Assembly: GCF_020181355.1 (NCBI RefSeq)
Contig: NZ_CP084004.1
Location: 2,170,001 to 2,234,000, forward strand
Direction of reading: 5' to 3'
Length of the DNA: 64,000 nt
Source: Collinsella aerofaciens
GTDB lineage: Bacteria > Actinomycetota > Coriobacteriia > Coriobacteriales > Coriobacteriaceae
The notes under the pieces were generated by a model that made no database searches, was not told the origin of the DNA, and saw only the letters and a program-made list of their open reading frames with translations. How positions within the stretch are numbered: position 1 is the first letter of the stretch; each line of letters begins with the position of its first letter. Of the stretch, positions 1-7,487 are shown piece after piece. The translations under genes and the position numbers were made by a program.

Positions 1-2
1 TG

Positions 3-986
3 GGCACCTGGTACCTGGGCTGGCCGCCCGTTTTGGTACCGCACCCGCGCCTTCACATCAGCTACCCCGTGCTGGCACTCTCCTTTACCGTGATCTTTGC
101 GACCGGCGCGATCGATGATGTCTTCCAGCTCAAGCCCAAGCAAAAGCTGGCCGGCCAGGTGCTCGCCGCGCTCATCGCCTGCATCGGCGGCTTAAAAATC
201 GGCGTCATCATCAACCCGTTTGCCCCCGGCGAGATCATGCTTGGCTGGCTCGCCTACCCCATCACCGTGATCTACCTAGTGGCGTTCACCAACATCATCA
301 ACCTCATCGACGGCCTCGACGGCCTGGCCACGGGCATTTGCGGCATCGCATCGTTCACCATGTTTTCGATGGCCGTTCTCTCGGGCCGCATCGACGCCGC
401 CGCGCTCTCCATTGCGCTCTTTGGCGCCTGTCTGGCCTTTTTGCGCTACAACTTCAACCCCGCAAGCATCTTCTTGGGCGACTCGGGGTCGCTGCTTCTG
501 GGCTTTGCGCTGGGCTCCATCTCGCTGCTCAACGTGAGCCGCACCGCCGCACTCACCTCGCTTATCATTCCGCTCATCGTTGCCGGCGTGCCCATCATCG
601 ACACGTTCAGCGCCATCGTGCGTCGCAAGCGCGCCCACATTAGCATCGGACAGGCCGACAAGGGCCACATCCACCACCGCCTGATCCAAGAGGGCTACAA
701 CCAAAAGCAGGCCGTGCTGCTCATCTACGCCTGGTGCATCATGCTTTCGGCCGGCGCCGCCGCGATCAATCAGGTCGAGGTGCCCACGCGCGTACTCATC
801 TTTGTCGTGCTCGCTATTGGCTCGGCGGCCTTCGCCAAGCACCTGCACCTGTTTGAGCCCGTCCTGCGCCACCATTACAACAAGCGCACACACGAGGACG
901 AGCTGGTAACCCCCGACGACCCCGCCTTTAAACAGGAGGAGCAGGCAGCCGAAGAACGTAAAGAAGAGCGCCACCACAAGCTCTAG
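3..986 (+). CDS. WecA/TagO-type UDP-GlcNAc:polyprenyl-phosphate GlcNAc-1-phosphate transferase (5' end cut by window)
   Basis: Integral membrane enzyme that transfers a sugar-1-phosphate from a UDP-sugar to the lipid carrier at the cytoplasmic face, starting cell-wall glycopolymer synthesis. The MraY/WecA family is shown by an IDD motif near the start, the NIINLIDGLDGLA loop, FLGDSGS and the late KGHIHHRL histidine motif, set among about nine hydrophobic segments. The frame is open back to the first bases, so the true start and first membrane spans lie outside the window; the TTG at 33 is not a credible start. The tail after the last span is charged and cytoplasmic (E/K/H-rich). WecA is favoured over MraY by the HIHHRL motif. 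The substrate sugar is inferred from the family. Confidence 0.88.
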   Translation, partial: GTWYLGWPPVLVPHPRLHISYPVLALSFTVIFATGAIDDVFQLKPKQKLAGQVLAALIACIGGLKIGVIINPFAPGEIMLGWLAYPITVIYLVAFTNIINLIDGLDGLATGICGIASFTMFSMAVLSGRIDAAALSIALFGACLAFLRYNFNPASIFLGDSGSLLLGFALGSISLLNVSRTAALTSLIIPLIVAGVPIIDTFSAIVRRKRAHISIGQADKGHIHHRLIQEGYNQKQAVLLIYAWCIMLSAGAAAINQVEVPTRVLIFVVLAIGSAAFAKHLHLFEPVLRHHYNKRTHEDELVTPDDPAFKQEEQAAEERKEERHHKL

Positions 987-1146
987 GATAAGCTGCCGAG
1001 GATGCGCCCAGGCAACGCTGGCCAAGCGCAGCCTCGCCGCACCCATCGCACAAGCCGCCCCTCTCCCGCCCCTCGCCTACTTACGCCCTACCCCTTTCAA
1101 TAAACGCGTTATCATCTTGACCAATACGCATACGTTAGGAGCAATC

Positions 1147-2196
1147 ATGCCAAACGAGAACAGCTACGAAGTCGCGCTGCAAAAGAGCAACGCCATTCGC
1201 GAGGGCCTGGCCAAGACGCCCGAGAAGTTCACCATGCTCACCGGCGACCGCCCCACCGGCCGCCTGCACCTGGGCCACTACTTTGGCACCCTCAAGGGCC
1301 GCGTTGAGCTGCAGAACATGGGCGCCAAGACCAACGTGCTCATCGCCGACTACCAGGTCATCACCGACCGCGACACGACCGAGCACATCCAGGACAACGT
1401 GTACAACATGGTCATGGACTACCTTGCCTGCGGCATCGACCCCGACAAGACCATGATCTACGCGCACTCCGCCGTGCCCGCAGCCAACCAGCTCATGCTG
1501 CCGTTCCTGTCGCTGGTGTCCGAGGCCGAGCTGGCGCGCAACCCCACGGTAAAGGCCGAGATGGAGGCCTCGGGCCACGAGCTCACCGGCCTTCTGCTCA
1601 CCTACCCGGTGCACCAGGCCTGCGACATCCTGTTCTGCAAGGGCAACGTGGTGCCCGTCGGTCGCGACCAGCTACCGCACATCGAGCTTACCCGCACCAT
1701 CGCTCGCCGCTTTAACAACCGCTACGGCAAGGTGTTCCCCGAGGTCGACGCGCTGCTGTCCGAGACCCCGCTGCTGCCGGGCCTGGACGGTCGCAAGATG
1801 AGCAAGAGCTACGGCAACGCCATCAACATCTCGATGACCGCCGAGGAAACGGCCAAACGCATCAAGAAGAGCCAGACCGACTCCGAGCGCATGATCACGT
1901 TCGATCCCGAGAACCGCCCCGGCGTGTCTGGCCTGCTTTCGACAGCCGCCATCTGCACCGGTCGCTCCGAGGTCGAAATTGCCGAGGAGATCGGCATGGG
2001 CGGCTCCGGCCAGCTCAAGAAGTACGTGACCGAGGCCGTCAACGAGTACTTCGCACCGATCCGCGAGCGTCGCCAGCGCTACGAGAACGATCTGGACTAT
2101 GTGAAGGACGTCCTGCACGAGGGCAACCGTCGCGCCAACGAGATCGCCGATCAGACCCTGGCAGAGGTTCAGGACGCCATGGGCATGGTGTACTAG
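1147..2196 (+). CDS. trpS: Tryptophanyl-tRNA synthetase
   Basis: Class I aminoacyl-tRNA synthetase that charges tRNA-Trp in the cytoplasm. The nucleotide-binding signature appears as TGDRPTGRLHLGHY (residues about 30-43, HIGH-like) and the second signature as GRKMSKSYGN near residue 216. Length is 349 aa, normal for bacterial TrpRS. The ATG at 1147 is chosen because TAGGAGC lies a few bases upstream and the family N-terminus begins near here; the TTG at 1117 adds non-conserved residues. No T-box or attenuator is evident in the 160 nt upstream. An intrinsic terminator follows directly. Confidence 0.96.
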   Translation: MPNENSYEVALQKSNAIREGLAKTPEKFTMLTGDRPTGRLHLGHYFGTLKGRVELQNMGAKTNVLIADYQVITDRDTTEHIQDNVYNMVMDYLACGIDPDKTMIYAHSAVPAANQLMLPFLSLVSEAELARNPTVKAEMEASGHELTGLLLTYPVHQACDILFCKGNVVPVGRDQLPHIELTRTIARRFNNRYGKVFPEVDALLSETPLLPGLDGRKMSKSYGNAINISMTAEETAKRIKKSQTDSERMITFDPENRPGVSGLLSTAAICTGRSEVEIAEEIGMGGSGQLKKYVTEAVNEYFAPIRERRQRYENDLDYVKDVLHEGNRRANEIADQTLAEVQDAMGMVY

Positions 2197-2231
2197 ACCG
2201 ATCTACTGGCTTGAGCTTTCGATTGCTTTAG

Positions 2232-2258
2232 GGCGGGCGCTGCGGCGTCCGCCTTTTT
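2232..2258 (+). terminator. Intrinsic terminator of trpS
   Basis: A 9-bp GC stem (GGCGGGCGC with GCGTCCGCC, one G:T pair) is followed by a run of six T. It lies 35 nt after the trpS stop. A second small hairpin, GAGCCG...CGGCTC, follows at 2261-2280. Confidence 0.8.
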
Positions 2259-2532
2259 TGGAGCCGGACCGCTTCGGCTCCGTCCATCGCACCCCCTCGA
2301 CAAACAGGAACAGGCCCGCCGGCAGTTAGCTGCCAGCGGGCCTGTTCCCGAAGTACACCGTTGAATCGCACAGAGGGGAGGGATGCGAATCAAACTCAAC
2401 AGGGCAGGCTTTTTCATCGCCTATTGCCTGCTCCCTTGCTGAAACCAATATAGTTCACCGTGGTTTACTTTCTGACGGCAAAGTACGCCGCCACACCTTC
2501 TCCATAAGTTAGCTCTGGTAAACCTACAGTGT
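2259..2532. other. Gene-free convergent spacer with strong hairpins
   Basis: No credible gene. The spacer lies between the convergent 3' ends of trpS and the ogt-like gene. It holds a perfect 11-bp hairpin, AACAGGCCCGC (2309-2319) with GCGGGCCTGTT (2336-2346), whose interior can also pair (GGCAG with CTGCC). A second imperfect stem is GGGCAGGC near 2402 with GCCTGCTCCC near 2427. The function is unknown; it could be a second terminator or a small structured RNA. Confidence 0.5.
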
Positions 2533-2573
2533 AAAACCACCACAAAGGGGACAGGCGCCTTTGTGGTGGTTTT
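2533..2573. repeat. Dispersed palindrome, family A copy 1
   Basis: The arms AAAACCACCACAAAGG and CCTTTGTGGTGGTTTT form a near-perfect hairpin around a GGGGACAGG core on the + strand. It lies just 3' of the ogt-like gene. Five further copies lie at 2940, 4518, 5476, 23932 and 36573. Confidence 0.85.
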
Positions 2574-2589
2574 CGCCACGGAAGAACCG

Positions 2590-2910
2590 CTAGAGCCCGG
2601 CAAGCCAGCGACAGGCGGCCAAGTCGACGTGCACGGGATCGGTAAACGTCACACCCTCCCCCATCAAGAGCTCACGCTGAGCATCGGGGCCGCCAAAGGC
2701 AAAGCCCTCACAGATACGGCCGTCGGCAAACACCACGCGATGACAGGGAATTTGGCCAGGGCGCGGGTTGCTGTGCAGCGCATAGCCCACATAGCGCGCG
2801 CTCCGCGGACGACCGGCGAGCAGCGCCACCTGACCGTACGTAGCGACCATCCCCTCGGGAATCTGCTCGACCACCTCGTACACCCGCTCAAAAAAGCCCT
2901 CAGACGCCAT
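2590..2910 (-). CDS. MGMT/Ogt-family DNA-binding domain protein (single-domain alkyltransferase)
   Basis: A 106-aa protein made only of the C-terminal DNA-binding and active-site domain of O6-alkylguanine-DNA alkyltransferases. It carries the IPCHRVV motif with the acceptor cysteine, preceded by the winged-helix segment PEGMVATYGQVALLAGRPRSARYVGYAL. Cys rather than Trp argues against a catalytically dead ATL protein, but the N-terminal domain of classical Ogt is missing. The ATG at 2910 has GGGAGC upstream; the longer reading starts inside a repeat. It follows degV on the same strand, separated by a family A palindrome. Repair activity is inferred. Confidence 0.85.
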   Translation of the reverse strand: MASEGFFERVYEVVEQIPEGMVATYGQVALLAGRPRSARYVGYALHSNPRPGQIPCHRVVFADGRICEGFAFGGPDAQRELLMGEGVTFTDPVHVDLAACRWLAGL

Positions 2911-2939
2911 CGATCGCTCCCTTCCACCCTGAAAAGCAT

Positions 2940-2979
2940 AAACCACCACAAAGGTACCTGTCCCCTTTGTGGTGGTTTT
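2940..2979. repeat. Dispersed palindrome, family A copy 2
   Basis: Same arms as the 2533 copy, but the core is inverted (CCTGTCCCC on +). It sits between the degV stop and the ogt-like start. Confidence 0.85.
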
Positions 2980-2989
2980 GACCGGAAAG

Positions 2990-3844
2990 CTAGTTGGCGG
3001 GGCGGAAGAAGGCTACGGCTACGGCGCCGGGGCCCACGTGGGTGCCGATGGTGGCGCCAATGGTGTGGATGGGCAGCTCGTTCTCGGTGTGTCCAGCCCA
3101 CAGCGCGGCGCTGTCCTCGATGTACTTCTTGAGCACAGCGTCCGAAAGGCCCGTATAGCCCAGTGCCAGCGGCATGGAAAAGTCGACGCCGCCCGCCTTT
3201 TCGACCTTCTGGTTGAGCAGGTTACGGCCGTTCTTGGAGCCACGAGCCTTGCCCAGCTGCACAATCAGGCCGTCCTCGGCGGCCACTACGGGCTTCACGT
3301 TGAGCAGCGTGCCCACAGCGCCCGCAGCGGCAGACAGGCGACCGCCGCGCACCAAGTACTCCAGCGTCTCGAGCAGGCCGATGACGACCACGCGGTCACG
3401 GACGGCCTCTACGGCCGCCGCGATTTGGGCCGCACTACGGCCCTCGTCCACCAAGCGCAGCGCATACTCGACCAGGACACGTTCGCCCAGGGTGACGTTA
3501 TTGCTGTCTACCACGAACACGTCGCCGCCCGGCGTCTCGGCAAGTGCGGTACGGGCACTCTGATTGGTGCCCGAAAGCTTGGCGCCCACGGTAATAATCA
3601 CTGCCTCGTCGCCGGCCTCACGCGTCTCGGCAATCGCCTGTGAAAACGCGTACGGGTTGACCTGACCGGTCTTGGGCAGCTCATCGCGCTCCACGAGCAT
3701 CTCGTAAAAGCGCTGGTGATCGATGTCGACGCCATCCATGTACACATCGGTACCAAAGGTAACGGACAGCGGCAGAACACGCAAAGCGGGGTGCTCAGCC
3801 GGCGACATATCGCTTGCGGAATCGGTAATAATACGAATGGACAT
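2990..3844 (-). CDS. DegV family fatty-acid-binding protein (paralogue 1)
   Basis: DegV proteins bind a long-chain fatty acid; FakB members present it to the kinase FakA for phosphorylation. Visible family marks are IRIITDSASDMSP at the N-terminus, GAKLSGTNQSA and the late IHTIGATIGTHVGPGAVAVAFF signature. Length is 284 aa. The ATG at 3844 gives the canonical N-terminus and has AAAGGAT upstream. No fakA is in the window. Two further DegV genes lie at 42984 and 60334, so ligand specialisation is likely. It may share a transcript with the upstream marR gene. Confidence 0.92.
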   Translation of the reverse strand: MSIRIITDSASDMSPAEHPALRVLPLSVTFGTDVYMDGVDIDHQRFYEMLVERDELPKTGQVNPYAFSQAIAETREAGDEAVIITVGAKLSGTNQSARTALAETPGGDVFVVDSNNVTLGERVLVEYALRLVDEGRSAAQIAAAVEAVRDRVVVIGLLETLEYLVRGGRLSAAAGAVGTLLNVKPVVAAEDGLIVQLGKARGSKNGRNLLNQKVEKAGGVDFSMPLALGYTGLSDAVLKKYIEDSAALWAGHTENELPIHTIGATIGTHVGPGAVAVAFFRPAN

Positions 3845-3963
3845 AGCGAATCCTTTCTTGCGCAGGTCACGCGCGGGGAATTTTGACAGCAATGCCCCGG
3901 CACGGTATACGCGCTCAAACGGGACTATGCAGTTGTTAATGGAAAGCAAATGCCTGGGCGGCC

Positions 3964-4413
3964 TTAGATCTCGCGCAGGGTGTTGAGAATCGTACGCAGC
4001 GACGCATACATCTGCTCGCGCTGCTCCACACCCATAGCCTTACCGGTGGTATCGAGCACCTCGCGAATGATGCGGTCCGCCTCGCTCATGCTCTCGCCGC
4101 CCAGAGCGGTCAGGCGCACCGGAGCACGATACTTAACGGCGGCATCGCCCGAATCATCGACCTCGACGTAGCCGCCCTCCTCCAGATGCGCGAGCGTACG
4201 CGAGACGGCGGCGCGGGTCACGCCTGCCATGCGAGCCAGGTCAGCGCCAGTCAGGCCGTCCTTGCTGCGCTCAAGATAGTACAGGCACATCACGTCGGAG
4301 CCCTTGAGGCCCAGCCTTGCGCCCTCGGATGTCTTAATGCGCTGGATCTCCTTGTAGAGCCCACTGATCAGTCCGACAAAGTCCTCGAAACGTGTCTCGT
4401 CGTTCTGCTGCAT
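3964..4413 (-). CDS. MarR family transcriptional regulator
   Basis: A 149-aa winged-helix regulator. The helix-turn-helix reads LTGADLARMAGVTRAAVSRTLAHLEEGGYVEV (about residues 55-88), followed by the wing and a C-terminal dimerisation helix. The ATG at 4413 is preceded by AAAGGCGG. It lies upstream of degV on the same strand with about 120 nt between, so it may control degV in response to a lipid or phenolic ligand; that link is positional inference. Confidence 0.88.
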   Translation of the reverse strand: MQQNDETRFEDFVGLISGLYKEIQRIKTSEGARLGLKGSDVMCLYYLERSKDGLTGADLARMAGVTRAAVSRTLAHLEEGGYVEVDDSGDAAVKYRAPVRLTALGGESMSEADRIIREVLDTTGKAMGVEQREQMYASLRTILNTLREI

Positions 4414-4517
4414 GGGAGACGACCGCCTTTCGCTTGCATAATGCTTACGGGTAAACATCTTAACCGCATGCGCGAACCCCCATACCCAAATATCTCAATT
4501 GTTAACCCATCAACATA

Positions 4518-4557
4518 AAAACCACCACAAAGGGGACAGGCACCTTTGTGGTGGTTT
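4518..4557. repeat. Dispersed palindrome, family A copy 3
   Basis: AAACCACCACAAAGG arms around GGGGACAGG on +. It sits between the 3' end of the B3/B4 gene and the 5' end of marR. Confidence 0.85.
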
Positions 4558-4583
4558 GGGGCATCAATAGGTTCTAGGCGCCG

Positions 4584-5303
4584 CTACAGCTCCACGCAAG
4601 GATTGTCGCAGGTCACAAGCGTCTTAATGACAACCGTCGCTCCCAGATAGCGCTCAAGCAGCTCGGCTAAGCGATCGATCGCAGCCTGGCAATCCCCCAT
4701 CCGCTCGGACTCCACGCACTCAATCGCCAGGAACGCATCGGCCGAATTATCGGACAGCGCCGTGCGAACGCCGTCGCGCCAGTTCCAGCAGCGGCACACA
4801 GCGCCCGCATCGTCGATATAGGCGAGCTCGCCGGGCAGCGTCGGATCGTCCGCCTCCTCGCCAAGCGGCAAGAACGCATCGCCACCGTCGGTCACCTTCA
4901 AGCGAAGGTCTCCCTCGATCGCATGCAGATCCTCGCCTCCCACGGGCAGCGCGTAGGTCAGCGACACCGTGTTGTAAATATCCACCGCGGGCGTAATGTG
5001 GCCCACCGGCTTGCCTTTGAGCACGCGTTTGAGCAAGTTCTCGATCGAGCAGCGCGCGCCTTTCTTGGTCTTGAACAGACGATAGGCCTCGCGCCATGCC
5101 TTGACCGGTGCGTTCTCGCTGATAGTGTCACTGGTCAGATGACGCTCCGCATCGATATTGGCGCGGTCGAGCAACGCCGCAATCGCATCCACGTCCTCTT
5201 GAGGAATCTGAGCCGTGGGCTTCATGCCCTCCACGACCACAACACCGACCGCTGCCTGCGGAAACAGCTCCCAGAATGAATCCTCGGCAATAAAGCTCTT
5301 CAT
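4584..5303 (-). CDS. B3/B4 domain protein (PheRS beta-related, possible tRNA editing factor)
   Basis: A 239-aa stand-alone B3/B4 domain, the editing module of phenylalanyl-tRNA synthetase beta. Conserved stretches include APVKAWREAYRLFKTKKGARCSIENLLKRV and the TPAVDIYNTVSLTYALPVGGEDL region typical of free-standing B3/B4 proteins. In the synthetase this fold hydrolyses Tyr-tRNA-Phe; a trans-editing role here is inferred. The ATG at 5303 has GAAGGGAG upstream. A promoter-like pair lies at 5448-5476. Confidence 0.82.
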   Translation of the reverse strand: MKSFIAEDSFWELFPQAAVGVVVVEGMKPTAQIPQEDVDAIAALLDRANIDAERHLTSDTISENAPVKAWREAYRLFKTKKGARCSIENLLKRVLKGKPVGHITPAVDIYNTVSLTYALPVGGEDLHAIEGDLRLKVTDGGDAFLPLGEEADDPTLPGELAYIDDAGAVCRCWNWRDGVRTALSDNSADAFLAIECVESERMGDCQAAIDRLAELLERYLGATVVIKTLVTCDNPCVEL

Positions 5304-5447
5304 ACGCTCTCCCTTCATTGTGCGCGCCCGAGTGAGGGCGCCTAAACAAAAAGCGCCCTTACAACGGCCACCTTCAAAGTCCTACGGTGCCGTCACAAGA
5401 ACGCTTGCGCTGTCCCCATCCGGAGAAGGGGGCGATATGTCAGGCGT

Positions 5448-5476
5448 ATTGTAACCCGAGTCATCCACGCGAGCAA
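5448..5476 (-). promoter_or_regulatory. Candidate sigma-70-type promoter for the B3/B4 gene
   Basis: On the minus strand, TTGCTC (5476-5471) and TACAAT (5453-5448) are separated by 17 nt, about 145 nt upstream of the start codon. The long leader contains a hairpin, GGGCGC with GCGCCC, near 5337-5358. Confidence 0.45.
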
Positions 5477-5511
5477 AACCACCACAAAGGTGCCTGTCCC
5501 CTTTGTGGTGG
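5476..5511. repeat. Dispersed palindrome, family A copy 4
   Basis: AAACCACCACAAAGG arms with the core inverted (CCTGTCCCC on +). It lies 3' of pckA and overlaps the -35 region proposed for the B3/B4 gene. Confidence 0.85.
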
Positions 5512-5530
5512 ATATGGACTCACGGCGAAG

Positions 5531-7201
5531 CTAGTGGCGAAGTCCCAGCAGCCCGCGGCCGCGATGACGGGCGTCGGCGTGTACTTGAACGTGCGGGCCG
5601 GCGGCTTTGACGGACTCGGGCAGGTGCGAGTACTTCTTCTCGAAGTTCTCCTCGAACATCACCGCCAGGTTGTGCGCGGCCTCGTCATAGCGCGCGGTGC
5701 TCTGCCAGTATTGGCGCGGCACCAGGATGCCATCGGGCACGCCGTGGCACGTCGTGGGAATGTCGACGTTAAAGATGTCGTCGTGCACGAACTCGCTGTC
5801 CTCGATGGTGCCGTCGAGGGCGCGCGCGACCAGCGAGCGCGTGTAGGCAAGCTCGATGCGATGGCCCACGCCGTAGCCGCCGCCGATCCAGCCGGTGTTG
5901 ACCAGGTACACGCGCGTGCGGCCGTCGGCAATGCGCTCGCCAAGCATCCTGGCGTAAACCATGGGGTCGAGCGGCATAAACGGCTCGCCGAACAGCGAAG
6001 AGAACGTGGGCGTGGGCTCGGTGACGCCGACCTCGGTGCCGGGAATCTTAGCCGTAAAGCCCGTCACAAAGTGGTACATGGCGGCGTCGGCCGTCAGGCG
6101 CGAGATGGGCGGCAGCACGCCAAAAGCGTCGCAAGTCAGGAACAGCACGACACTCGGAGTGGTGCCCATGCCCTTAGTCCACGCGTTAGGAATGTGCTCC
6201 ACGGGATAGGCCACGCGCGTGTTGTGCGTGATCGAGATGTCGTCGTAGCTGGGCTTGCGGTTCTCGTCGAGCACCACGTTTTCGCAAATGGCGCCAAAAC
6301 GGACGGCGCTGAAGATCTCGGGCTCGTGAAAGGCGTCCAGGCCCTCGCATTTGGCGTAGCAGCCACCTTCGATGTTGAAGATGCCCATGTCGGACCAACC
6401 GTGCTCGTCGTCGCCGATCAGCAGCCGCGTGGGGTTGGCCGAAAGCGTGGTCTTGCCCGTGCCCGAAAGGCCAAAGAACACGGCGGTCTCGTGCGTGACG
6501 GGATCCATGCTGGCCGAGCAGTGCATGGGTAGCACGTCGTCCTCGACGGGCAGCAGGTAATTCATGACGCTGAAGATGGACTTTTTGATTTCGCCGGAGT
6601 AACCGGTGCCGGCAACCAAAATCACGCGCTCCTGGAAGTTGATGACCACGGCGGCGCTGGAGTTGAGGCCCTTAATGGCGGGATCGCACTGGTAGCCGGG
6701 AGCGGCGAGCACGCAGAAGTCCGGCTCGCCGGTGCGTGCGATTTCACGGGCAAGCGGGCGGGCGAGCATCTGCTTAATAAAGAGCGCTTGGCTGGCACGC
6801 TCGCAGGCGACAAGCAGGCGACGCGTATGGTTGCGATCGGCACCGGCCATACCGCGAGTGACGAACACATCGCGCTCGTTGAGGTAGTTGACGATACCGG
6901 CCTTGATGGCCTCGTAGCTCTCGGCAGAAAGCGGGCGGTTGACGGCACCCCAGGCAATCTTGTCGTGAACATCGGGGGTGTCAACGATAAAGCGGTCATT
7001 GGGGGAACGACCAGTGCGCTCCCCCGTCTCGATCACCAGCGCGCCGTTGGATGCCATGCGGCCTTCTTCGCGGCGGATGGCGTGCTCGACGAGCTCCGCG
7101 GCGGATAGATCGACCAGCAGACGGGGCTGATTCTCGGCGGGATCTTCGACCAGCGCAATACCAAAGTTGGACAGAACTTCTGCAGGGGTAACACCAGGCA
7201 T
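5531..7201 (-). CDS. pckA: Phosphoenolpyruvate carboxykinase (ATP)
   Basis: Interconverts oxaloacetate + ATP and PEP + CO2 + ADP, the first committed step of gluconeogenesis or, in reverse, a CO2-fixing step in anaerobes. ATP-type marks are the P-loop GLSGTGKTTLSANP (about residue 245), the metal-binding LIGDDEHGW, RTGRSPNDRFIV near the N-terminus and the late NTGWIGGGYGVG motif. Length is 556 aa. The ATG at 7201 is preceded by AGGAGG. A 16-bp perfect palindrome lies upstream at 7276-7291. Together with fbp at 61.5 kb it supports active gluconeogenesis. Confidence 0.96.
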   Translation of the reverse strand: MPGVTPAEVLSNFGIALVEDPAENQPRLLVDLSAAELVEHAIRREEGRMASNGALVIETGERTGRSPNDRFIVDTPDVHDKIAWGAVNRPLSAESYEAIKAGIVNYLNERDVFVTRGMAGADRNHTRRLLVACERASQALFIKQMLARPLAREIARTGEPDFCVLAAPGYQCDPAIKGLNSSAAVVINFQERVILVAGTGYSGEIKKSIFSVMNYLLPVEDDVLPMHCSASMDPVTHETAVFFGLSGTGKTTLSANPTRLLIGDDEHGWSDMGIFNIEGGCYAKCEGLDAFHEPEIFSAVRFGAICENVVLDENRKPSYDDISITHNTRVAYPVEHIPNAWTKGMGTTPSVVLFLTCDAFGVLPPISRLTADAAMYHFVTGFTAKIPGTEVGVTEPTPTFSSLFGEPFMPLDPMVYARMLGERIADGRTRVYLVNTGWIGGGYGVGHRIELAYTRSLVARALDGTIEDSEFVHDDIFNVDIPTTCHGVPDGILVPRQYWQSTARYDEAAHNLAVMFEENFEKKYSHLPESVKAAGPHVQVHADARHRGRGLLGLRH

Positions 7202-7242
7202 GGGGCCTCCTTTAAAAGCGCGACACGTGGACGCGGCGCGCA

Positions 7243-7258
7243 CTTTACTCACGTAAAG
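7243..7258. promoter_or_regulatory. Small inverted repeat in the pckA leader
   Basis: CTTTAC-N4-GTAAAG, 42 nt upstream of the pckA start codon. It could be a small hairpin or a regulator site. Confidence 0.3.
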
Positions 7259-7275
7259 CCCGTTGTACCCGATAT

Positions 7276-7291
7276 GCAAAAACGTTTTTGC
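7276..7291. promoter_or_regulatory. Candidate LacI-family operator upstream of pckA
   Basis: GCAAAAACGTTTTTGC is a perfect 16-bp palindrome with a central CG, the form bound by LacI/GalR and CcpA-type regulators. It lies 75-90 nt upstream of pckA, where the promoter is expected. A TACAAC -10-like hexamer is on the minus strand at 7267-7262. Confidence 0.5.
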
Positions 7292-7340
7292 GGCAACGGC
7301 GAAGCGCCCGCCCAACGGTCAAAAATCGCAGGCAAGCGGC

Positions 7341-7487
7341 CTAGTCGTTAGGGACGCTTTTAAACGACTAGTCATTGGGGACACTCTTGAACAGACAACA
7401 TTCAAGGAGTGTCCCCGGATGCCGGCACTTAGGGACGTTCCCAAAGTGCCGGCACATAAGGAACGTCCCTAAGTGCCGACTACAGCG
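7341..7487. repeat. Composite of three GGGAC-core palindromes (family C copy 1)
   Basis: Three hairpins in tandem: CTAGTCGTT...AACGACTAG (7341-7371, loop AGGGACGC), GGGGACACTC...GAGTGTCCCC (7377-7416) and GCCGGCACTT...AAGTGCCGGC (7421-7453, loop AGGGACGTTCCC). A partial fourth, GGAACGTCCC, follows at 7460. It lies between pckA and the 3' end of the lactate permease. Relatives are at 33829 and 46213. Confidence 0.8.

Noticed and set aside
987-1146. T-box or trp attenuator before trpS
   Set aside because: No T-box core sequence, specifier loop or antiterminator hairpin could be seen in the short leader.
2590-2910. Catalytically dead ATL protein
   Set aside because: The active-site motif is PCHRV with Cys, not PWHRV.
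2533-5511. Possible CRISPR array from repeated 37-40-nt units
   Set aside because: Units are palindromic, hundreds of bases apart, separated by genes, and change orientation; no cas genes.
5387-6532. Long open frame on the + strand opposite pckA
   Set aside because: Opposite a clearly conserved gene; the translation is low-complexity H/R/A/G-rich with no domain, a GC-bias shadow.
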